This document shows, in pieces, positions 6,424 to 11,096 of a stretch of 11,096 bases of DNA; the first letter of the stretch is position 1; the number at the start of each line of letters is the position of its first letter. The notes below the pieces were generated by a model. That model was not told the origin of the DNA, made no database searches, and saw only the letters and a program-made list of their open reading frames with translations. The position numbers and the translations under genes were made by a program. This stretch comes from Solirubrobacteraceae bacterium (GTDB lineage Bacteria > Actinomycetota > Thermoleophilia > Solirubrobacterales > Solirubrobacteraceae): NCBI GenBank assembly GCA_030038955.1, contig JASHQV010000345.1, positions 1 to 11,096 of the forward strand, given 5' to 3'.

Positions 6424-7863
6424 TCAGCCGACGTCGGCGATCGCGCCGGCGCCCGGCAGCGGCTGCTCGCTCGGTTGGTCACGGCGGACGGCGATCAGCT
6501 TCAGGGCGAGGATGGCACCGCCCGCGGCGAGTGCCGCCCCGACGATCAGCGCATGGTGCAGGCCGGCGACGTATGCGCCGGGGGATCCGTTCCCGAGTGC
6601 CGCGCCGGCCGGGACGAGGGCGCCAAAGGCCGCGACGCCGACGGCGATCCCCCCTTGCCGAAAAGCGTCGTTGACGCCGGCAGCGAGGCCGCTCTGCGCC
6701 TCGCTGAGAGCGCCCAGCGCGACCGAGGCGAGCGCCGGGTTGAACAGTCCGGTGCCGGCGCACACGATGAGGATGCCGGGGAGCATCGCGGTCCAGGAGG
6801 AGCCCGCTGCGGCGATCGTCATCAGCGCGAGCCCGCTGGCGACCAGCACGAGCCCGAGCACGATCAGGACGCCCGGCGAGACGCGCTGCGTGAGCTGTGC
6901 GCTGGCGCCGGACACGACGAACAGCAAGATCGTCCCGGGCAGGTACACGAGTCCCGCGTCGATCGGGGAGAGCCTGAGGATCTCCTGGAGGTAGAGGGTC
7001 GTGTAGAGGAACAGCGCGAAGAAGGACGCCGAGATCGCGAACACCGACACCTGCGCTCCCGTGAACGCTGGGCGCCGGAAGTAGGCGAGCGGAAGCATCG
7101 GCGCGCGCGCCCGTGCCTCGACCGCCAGGAACGCGGTCAAACATGCCGCGGCGCCGCCCAGCTCGCACAGGATCCCCGGGCTCGTCCAATGAGCCTCGTT
7201 GCCCCGCAGGAGCGCTAGCACGAGCAGGAACAGCCCGCCGCTGAGCGCGATCTGCCCGGGCCAGTCGAGCCGCCGCGCGGCTGGATCGCGCGACTCGCGG
7301 AGCCACGCGAAGGTTCCCAGCAGCGCGAGCAGCCCGAGCGGCACGTTCACGTAGAACACGGCCCGCCAGCCGAGGCCGCTCGTCAACGCTCCACCGACCA
7401 GGGGCCCGATCGCGAATGCCGCCCCGATCGTCGCGCCGTACGCGGCGAACGCCTTGGCCCGCGCGTCCGCTTCCCGGAACGCGTCGGCGAGGACCGCCAG
7501 CGAGCTGGCGAACAGCATCGCCGCGCCGAGGCCCTGAATCGCGCGAGCGGCGTCGAGCACGATGATGTCGCCGGCGAGCGCGCATGCCAGCGAGGACGCG
7601 GTGAACACGCCCATGCCGGCCGCGAACGTGAGCCGGCGGCCGAAGCGATCGGCGAGCGAGCCGGCGCTCAATACGACGGTTGCGAGCGACAGCGTGTACG
7701 CGTCGACGACCCACTGCACGCCGGTCAGCCCCGAGTGCAGGCCGTGGGCGATGTGCGCCAGCGCGGTGTTCACGACGGCGATGTCGAGCATCAGCATCGC
7801 CGTCGCCAGGCATACGACTGCGAGCGTGCCGCGCCTGTTGATCGTGGTCGCCTGCCTGTTCAC
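6424..7863 (-). CDS. MFS efflux transporter, DHA2 (14-TM, EmrB/QacA-like) family
   Basis: A 479-residue inner-membrane drug:proton antiporter of the length and hydrophobic pattern expected for 14 transmembrane helices. TM1 carries LDIAVVNTAL (Asp27), the DHA2-specific D1 motif. Motif A is GSLADRFGRR at 68-77. Motif B is seen as ARAIQGLGAAML with Arg107. The antiporter motif C is GPLVGGALTSGLGW at 153-166, followed by RAVFYVNVPLG. The start is GTG at 7863, with AGGAG four bases upstream (minus strand, 7868-7872). It follows the cupin gene by 46 bases with no visible terminator, so the two probably share one transcript. Pairing with a cupin and a ligand-sensing regulator points to export of an aromatic or otherwise toxic small molecule; the actual substrate is unknown. 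Confidence 0.94.
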   Translation of the reverse strand: MNRQATTINRRGTLAVVCLATAMLMLDIAVVNTALAHIAHGLHSGLTGVQWVVDAYTLSLATVVLSAGSLADRFGRRLTFAAGMGVFTASSLACALAGDIIVLDAARAIQGLGAAMLFASSLAVLADAFREADARAKAFAAYGATIGAAFAIGPLVGGALTSGLGWRAVFYVNVPLGLLALLGTFAWLRESRDPAARRLDWPGQIALSGGLFLLVLALLRGNEAHWTSPGILCELGGAAACLTAFLAVEARARAPMLPLAYFRRPAFTGAQVSVFAISASFFALFLYTTLYLQEILRLSPIDAGLVYLPGTILLFVVSGASAQLTQRVSPGVLIVLGLVLVASGLALMTIAAAGSSWTAMLPGILIVCAGTGLFNPALASVALGALSEAQSGLAAGVNDAFRQGGIAVGVAAFGALVPAGAALGNGSPGAYVAGLHHALIVGAALAAGGAILALKLIAVRRDQPSEQPLPGAGAIADVG

Positions 7864-7909
7864 GGTGCTCCTCTCTCTCGTGCGTGTTCTTGGGAGGCGC
7901 GTCGTCCGG

Positions 7910-8416
7910 TCAGTCGAGCTGATCGAGGGTGGGCGGCGGGCCGAGGATCTCGCAGCCGTAGCGTGCGGCCAGCTCGACCATCTCCTCGATCGGCGGCATC
8001 ACCTCCTCGGCGGGCTGCTGACCGGCAGCGACCGGAACCCCGCCTTCGACGAACATCCCCTCGAGTCCGGCGGGGCTGATCGTCACAAGCGCCCGTGCCT
8101 GCGGGGAGCGCACGATGTAGCTGTGCACGACTCCGTGAGGAGCGAACGCGAAGTCGCCCGCGCTCAGGTCGATGCGCTCGTTGCCGACGAGCACGGTCAG
8201 CTCGCCTTCGATCACGTAGTACAGCTCGTCGTCCTCGCGATGGAGGTGGAGTGGGGGCGCGCTGCCGCGCGGGTCGTTGACCTCGATCTGCGCGATGCGC
8301 CCGCTCGTCTCGGCGCTGCCCGCCTTGACCGTGACCCTGCCGGTCTTCCACCACACGTCGGCGAGGCCCTCTCCGCTCGCGACGCGATAGGCGCTGTGCT
8401 CTGTCTCGGTTGTCAT
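7910..8416 (-). CDS. Single-domain cupin protein (quercetinase-like)
   Basis: A 168-residue cytoplasmic protein with one cupin barrel. Cupin motif 1 is complete, G(X5)HXH(X4)E(X6)G: Gly51, His57, His59, Glu64, Gly71. Motif 2, G(X5)PXG(X2)H, is also present with Gly87, Pro93, Gly95 and His98, so the full 3-His/1-Glu metal site is retained. The family's usual final Asn in motif 2 is missing. The PPLHLHREDDELYYVIEGEL segment resembles bacterial quercetin-dioxygenase-like and related metal cupins, but the fold alone does not prove dioxygenase activity. The C-terminal third (from about 125) is a Pro/Glu-rich helical tail. ATG 8416 follows a strong AAGGAGG at 8421-8427 that is partly covered by a hairpin. 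The gene is first in a probable cupin-MFS operon. A role in modifying or binding the compound that the exporter handles is inferred. Confidence 0.9.
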   Translation of the reverse strand: MTTETEHSAYRVASGEGLADVWWKTGRVTVKAGSAETSGRIAQIEVNDPRGSAPPLHLHREDDELYYVIEGELTVLVGNERIDLSAGDFAFAPHGVVHSYIVRSPQARALVTISPAGLEGMFVEGGVPVAAGQQPAEEVMPPIEEMVELAARYGCEILGPPPTLDQLD

Positions 8417-8423
8417 CTCGCCT

Positions 8424-8461
8424 CCTTACGGCGTGGGACTGGGTTGCCCAGCACCGTAAGG
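8424..8461 (-). promoter_or_regulatory. Leader hairpin overlapping the cupin gene's ribosome-binding site
   Basis: Read on the minus strand, 8461-8452 pairs with 8433-8424 (10 bp, one G-U), enclosing an inner 5-bp stem CTGGG/CCCAG (8451-8447 with 8443-8439), a CAA triloop and a 5-base bulge. The 3' foot contains AAGG of the Shine-Dalgarno AAGGAGG (8427-8421), leaving only the last three bases free. The start codon is four bases further on. The geometry fits translational control or mRNA stabilisation; whether it folds in vivo is untested. Confidence 0.55.
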
Positions 8462-8480
8462 GCGATCCGCGCGCCCGTCT

Positions 8481-8522
8481 CCTAGAAGCTCCCTATCGCA
8501 ACGCTAGGCAACCCTAGGAGCT
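8481..8522. promoter_or_regulatory. Helically phased CCTAG-type repeats, probable operator for the cupin-MFS operon
   Basis: CTAG-like cores lie at 8482 (CTAG), 8493 (CTAT), 8504 (CTAG) and 8514 (CTAG), so spacing is 11, 11 and 10 bp, one per helical turn. The outer copies are CCTAGAAGCT (8481-8490) and CCTAGGAGCT (8513-8522), 9 of 10 identical. The inner pair reads GCAACGCTAG and GCAACCCTAG in tandem (8498-8517). The site is directly upstream of the cupin leader and just after the regulator gene. OmpR-type winged helices bind such tandem half-sites, so control by the adjacent regulator is inferred. Confidence 0.5.
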
Positions 8523-8527
8523 GCTTA

Positions 8528-9919
8528 TCAGCCCGCGTCCTGCGTGTGAGCGGCCCGCATCGGTCCGCTCGTCTGCACCTCGGACAGCCGGATTGGGCGA
8601 GCGAGGTGCAGCGCCAGCCGACCGCGGCCGACCCGCTCGAGCTCGATCCCGCAGCCGGCGCCGGCGAGCCGCTTGCGCAGCACGAGCAGCCGCGCCTCCA
8701 GGTTGTCGTTACCGGCTGGCAGCCCGAGGCGCTCGTCGAGCCGAAGCTCCCGGTTCGTGAACGTCGTGCGCTCGTTGGCGAGGTACTCGTTCAGCAGCTT
8801 CCACAGAATCCTGCCAGGCACCCCCTTGATCACGTACTCGCCTCCGGCGAACACGCTGTCGTCGGCCTGGTAGTAGACGATCTCGGTGGCCTCGCCCGCG
8901 GGTGGGCCGGCCAGTGGCGCTGACGGAGGCGAGGGACTCTCGCGCTGATCCTGCTCGAGGATCGTGAGTGCGGTCACGAGGTGCCCGCCGAGCACCGCCA
9001 GCAGTCGCTCGTCGCCGGAGCCGAACGCCCCCGCGCGGTCGCTCTCCAGGTACAGCACTCCGGTGAGCTGGTTGCGTACGATGAGCGGTATCGCCGCCAC
9101 GCTCTCCACGCCGTCGAGGCCGGGGAGCGGGATCTCGCCCGCAGACGACTCGGCGCCGTGCTCCCTCGCGCTCAGGTTGATCGCGTCGCGCATCGCACGG
9201 CTGCGGGCCAGGCTCGCGACGCACACCACCTGGCGGCGCTGCGCGGCGATCCCGATCACGCCGACGCCGATCGCTACCTCCGCGCCGGCGGAGGAGCGTC
9301 CGTAGCCGTTGCTGGCCACCGCGAACAGGGCGTCGCTCTGCTGGTCGGCGAGCAGCAGGATCGAGTGTCCCAAGCCGAACAGGTCCTCGAGCGCGACCAG
9401 CCCGACCTGCGTCGCCTCCGCATAGTCGACGCAGGCGGCCAAGCGGCGGACGTATTCCTCCAGCGAGCCCAGTGTCCGCGTGCCAGCGCCTCGCACGGGG
9501 ACCGCCCTGATCGTCTCGCCCACCGGGACGCACCTGCGCACCCGATGAATGTCCACGCCGCGCAGCCGGAAGACACCCTCCATTCCCGTCTGCGACGCGA
9601 TCGCGTCGAGGTTCGAGGCGACCGCGTCGAACGTGGCCCCCTCGGTCTCGGTGTGGAGGAACTGCAGGTCCATCACGTACTGGTCGGCGTTCGTCGGGTC
9701 GGCGACGAGCACCTGCGCCTGCGGATTGGCGTTGAGGTTCGTGCTCGTCTTGTTGAAGAACTGCCTCGTCAGCGCGATCCGCTCCTGGTCCACGTAGTGG
9801 ACGATCGAGAGGAGCGTGACGTTGGGCACACCGTCCGCGGAGCAGGTCGCCAGCCACGACGGAATCACGCCCTGGAGGCAGTCGCCGATCGCCTCCAAGG
9901 GCACGGAGGTCTCGCTCAC
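8528..9919 (-). CDS. PNPOx-GAF-winged-helix sensory transcription regulator
   Basis: A 463-residue three-domain protein. Residues about 5-140 form a pyridoxamine-5'-phosphate-oxidase-like split barrel (IPSWLATCSADGVPNVTLLS, then RIALTRQFFNKTSTNLNANP and QAQVLV). Residues about 150-320 form a GAF domain, ending AAIPLIVRNQLTGVLYLESD and GSGDERLLAVLGGHLVTAL. After a Pro/Ser/Ala linker (about 326-345), residues 346-440 form a C-terminal winged-helix-like module with GVPGRILWKLLNEY, FTNRELRLDERLGLP, DNLEARLLVLRKRL and GRGRLAL. The barrel may bind FMN, F420, heme or a B6 vitamer, and GAF may bind a second small ligand; neither ligand is known. GTG 9919 is chosen because the barrel begins there, AGGA lies eight bases upstream, and it overlaps the preceding stop as GTGA. 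The open frame extends 121 codons further up but only as a shadow of the upstream gene. Confidence 0.85.
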   Translation of the reverse strand: MSETSVPLEAIGDCLQGVIPSWLATCSADGVPNVTLLSIVHYVDQERIALTRQFFNKTSTNLNANPQAQVLVADPTNADQYVMDLQFLHTETEGATFDAVASNLDAIASQTGMEGVFRLRGVDIHRVRRCVPVGETIRAVPVRGAGTRTLGSLEEYVRRLAACVDYAEATQVGLVALEDLFGLGHSILLLADQQSDALFAVASNGYGRSSAGAEVAIGVGVIGIAAQRRQVVCVASLARSRAMRDAINLSAREHGAESSAGEIPLPGLDGVESVAAIPLIVRNQLTGVLYLESDRAGAFGSGDERLLAVLGGHLVTALTILEQDQRESPSPPSAPLAGPPAGEATEIVYYQADDSVFAGGEYVIKGVPGRILWKLLNEYLANERTTFTNRELRLDERLGLPAGNDNLEARLLVLRKRLAGAGCGIELERVGRGRLALHLARPIRLSEVQTSGPMRAAHTQDAG

Positions 9920-10410
9920 AACCGCCGTCCTGCGCCAGCTCCGGGGGTCTGATCGAACACCTCCTCGATCAACAGCGTCACCGACGCGAAGTCCGCTGGC
10001 ACCCCGAAGATCCGGCGCGAGACCCGTTCGGGGATGCCGATCTGCTCGGCCTCCACGGAGAACTTCCGCAGGTGACGCTGCGCGCGTTCGAGATCCTCGG
10101 GCGATGGCGCCCCCACGGACACAGTGGTGCCTTTGATCTGCAGCGCCCGGGCGATCGTCGGCGGGCTGAAGCCGACCGCGATCGCTCCGTTGTCCTCCAG
10201 GTTGGCTCGTGTCGGTGACCCGGATGGGGCGATCACGCACAGAGCAAGCGTGCTGCCGTCGGCCGACACCTCGGGCCCCCACCCGCGCGTGAACGACGGC
10301 CGAAGCTCGGCGTCCCGGGTGCCGACGCCCGCGGCGACACCGCTGTGCACGAACGCAACGAGATCACGGTTCAGTGCGAGAGCGTTGCCCAAGATCCGAC
10401 CCCACGGCAA
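9916..10410 (-). CDS. Stand-alone PNPOx-like flavin split-barrel protein
   Basis: A protein of about 164 residues resembling the pyridoxamine-5'-phosphate-oxidase-like family. It opens with DLVAFVHSGVAAGVGTRDAELRPSF, a strand-turn-strand typical of the barrel's first hairpin. It continues RGWGPEVSADGSTLALCVI, SPTRANLEDNGAIAVGFSPP and ARALQIKG, the strand carrying the usual cofactor-side contacts. The C-terminal third (about 104-140) is a helical insert, LERAQRHLRKFSVEAEQIGI. There are no membrane segments. An in-frame TAA directly precedes TTG 10410, so the start lies at TTG 10410 or the next TTG at 10392; both have only G-rich, non-canonical ribosome sites. Its TGA overlaps the regulator's GTG by four bases, so the pair is co-translated. 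It may deliver, reduce or compete for the ligand sensed by the regulator; this is inference. Confidence 0.78.
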   Translation of the reverse strand: MPWGRILGNALALNRDLVAFVHSGVAAGVGTRDAELRPSFTRGWGPEVSADGSTLALCVIAPSGSPTRANLEDNGAIAVGFSPPTIARALQIKGTTVSVGAPSPEDLERAQRHLRKFSVEAEQIGIPERVSRRIFGVPADFASVTLLIEEVFDQTPGAGAGRRL

Positions 10411-10502
10411 TTACAGCACCCCACCCCGCCCGTCGTCACTCACGCCGCAGCCGGGTCGAGGTCCCACCGCGCTTCCTTGGGGCCGGTTGGGACGGGCGCA
10501 TG

Positions 10503-10540
10503 TACGCTACGAGGGCAACTTCAGCCACCCGCCAAGGAGG
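10503..10540 (+). promoter_or_regulatory. Candidate promoter end and ribosome-binding site of the PspA-family gene
   Basis: The 135-bp gap 10411-10545 separates two divergent genes and should hold both promoters. On the plus strand TACGCT at 10503-10508 is a possible -10, though the -35 (TTGGGG at 10477, 20-bp spacing) is poor. AAGGAGG at 10534-10540 is a clear Shine-Dalgarno five bases before ATG 10546, and decides that start against the out-of-frame ATG at 10541. No clear minus-strand promoter for the PNPOx gene was found. Confidence 0.45.
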
Positions 10541-10545
10541 ATGCG

Positions 10546-11096
10546 ATGCCGGGCCTTTCCGGGCGCATGTCCACCGTAGTCAAAGCCAAGATCTCCAAGC
10601 TGCTGGACCGTGCCGAGGACCCCTCAGAGACGCTCGAGTACAGCTATCAGAAGCAGATCGAGCAGCTCCAGAACGTCAAGAAGGGCGTCGCCGACGTGGT
10701 CACGGCGAAGAAGCGTCTGCAGCTGCAGGAGGCGAAGTACCGCGACCAGGTGGTGAAGTTGGACACCCAGGCACGCCAGGCGCTGGCCGCCGGTCAGGAG
10801 GACCTCGCGCGTACCGCGCTGGAGCGCAAGAACGCGGTCCAGACCGACCTGCAGTCACTCGACGAGCAGATCGCCCAGCTCGATCAGCAACAGGAGCAGC
10901 TGACCACCTCCGAGCAGCGGTTGCGCACCAAGATCGAGCAGTTCCGCTCCAAGAAGGAGGTGATCAAGGCCCAGTACTCGGCGGCCGAGGCCCAGGTGCG
11001 GATCTCCGAGGCGGCCACCGGTGTCGGCGAGGAGATGGCCGACGTGGGGCTGGCGATGCAGCGTGCGCTCGACAAGACCGAGCAGATGAAGGCTCG
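10546..11096 (+). CDS. pspA: PspA/IM30 (Vipp1) family membrane-stress protein, N-terminal part
   Basis: An open frame from ATG 10546 runs off the right edge after 183 codons; family members are about 220-260 residues, so the C-terminal end is missing. The protein begins with an amphipathic helix, MPGLSGRMSTVVKAKISKLL, which in PspA/Vipp1 inserts into stressed membrane. The family hinge AEDPSETLEYSYQKQIEQL follows. Then comes a long Gln/Glu/Lys-rich coiled coil with few breaks, including QNVKKGVADVVTAKKRLQLQ and SEQRLRTKIEQFRSKKEVIK. These proteins form ESCRT-III-like assemblies that support membrane integrity. The perfect AAGGAGG five bases upstream suggests high expression. Divergent orientation from the PNPOx-regulator genes could mean a shared regulatory region but no common operator is visible. 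The family call is strong. Confidence 0.92.
   Translation, partial: MPGLSGRMSTVVKAKISKLLDRAEDPSETLEYSYQKQIEQLQNVKKGVADVVTAKKRLQLQEAKYRDQVVKLDTQARQALAAGQEDLARTALERKNAVQTDLQSLDEQIAQLDQQQEQLTTSEQRLRTKIEQFRSKKEVIKAQYSAAEAQVRISEAATGVGEEMADVGLAMQRALDKTEQMKA

Noticed and set aside
6420..6430. CGGC-TCA-GCCG at the MFS stop codon as a terminator
   Set aside because: A 4-bp stem with a 3-base loop is expected by chance in such GC-rich DNA and no T-run follows.
5552..6994. 480-codon plus-strand open frame spanning the lipoprotein and MFS genes
   Set aside because: It crosses two convincing opposite-strand genes and their gap and has shadow-like composition.
9920..10282. 121-residue N-terminal extension of the regulator
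   Set aside because: It lies fully within the PNPOx gene in another frame, with shadow-type composition; GTG 9919 with a ribosome site and a 4-base overlap is a better start.
10541..10579. ATG at 10541 as the start of the PspA-family gene
   Set aside because: It is in a different frame that stops at 10579; ATG 10546 opens the frame with the PspA amphipathic helix and has ideal ribosome-site spacing.
1..11096. tRNA, rRNA, CRISPR arrays, insertion sequences, integrase or phage genes
   Set aside because: I looked for cloverleaf-like segments, spaced repeats and transposase motifs and saw none; apart from the 529-573 palindrome core, composition looks uniform by eye.

Overview
The window is about 70% G+C by eye, with strong G/C third-position bias, GTG and TTG starts, an NAD-sugar cluster, a lipoprotein built from cell-wall-binding repeats and PspA/pyridoxamine-oxidase-like families. 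This suggests a high-GC Actinomycetota chromosome, possibly of the Thermoleophilia/Solirubrobacterales type. The lineage is an inference from composition and gene content, not a database result. No tRNA, rRNA, CRISPR array, insertion sequence or phage gene is visible, and no gap between genes exceeds about 165 bases.

Layout: the 3' end of a plus-strand acyl-CoA dehydrogenase gene enters at the left edge and the 5' part of a plus-strand pspA/IM30 gene leaves at the right edge. Between them are nine consecutive minus-strand genes. In transcription order (right to left) they are: a stand-alone pyridoxamine-5'-phosphate-oxidase-like (PNPOx) protein; a PNPOx-GAF-winged-helix regulator whose GTG start overlaps the previous stop; a cupin protein; a 14-TM DHA2-type MFS exporter; a cell-wall-binding-repeat lipoprotein; a 95-aa unknown protein; a nucleotide-sugar dehydrogenase; an extended-SDR sugar epimerase; and an APC-family amino-acid permease. 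A perfect 21-bp inverted repeat lies between the convergent dehydrogenase and permease genes.

The most interesting part is 6.4-10.4 kb. The two PNPOx genes look like a translationally coupled sensor/regulator unit. The 111-bp gap between the regulator and the cupin gene holds two stacked signals. One is a helically phased array of CCTAG-like motifs (spacing 11, 11 and 10 bp), the kind of tandem half-site pattern bound by OmpR-like winged-helix proteins. The other is a hairpin whose 3' foot covers part of the cupin gene's Shine-Dalgarno sequence. I infer a small ligand- or redox-responsive cassette in which the regulator controls a cupin enzyme and an efflux pump. The ligand, the binding site and the coupling are not proven by the sequence.

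The sugar dehydrogenase and epimerase are five bases apart and form a nucleotide-sugar module for a uronic acid or derived sugar in cell-surface glycans. The remaining genes read as ordinary housekeeping or envelope functions.
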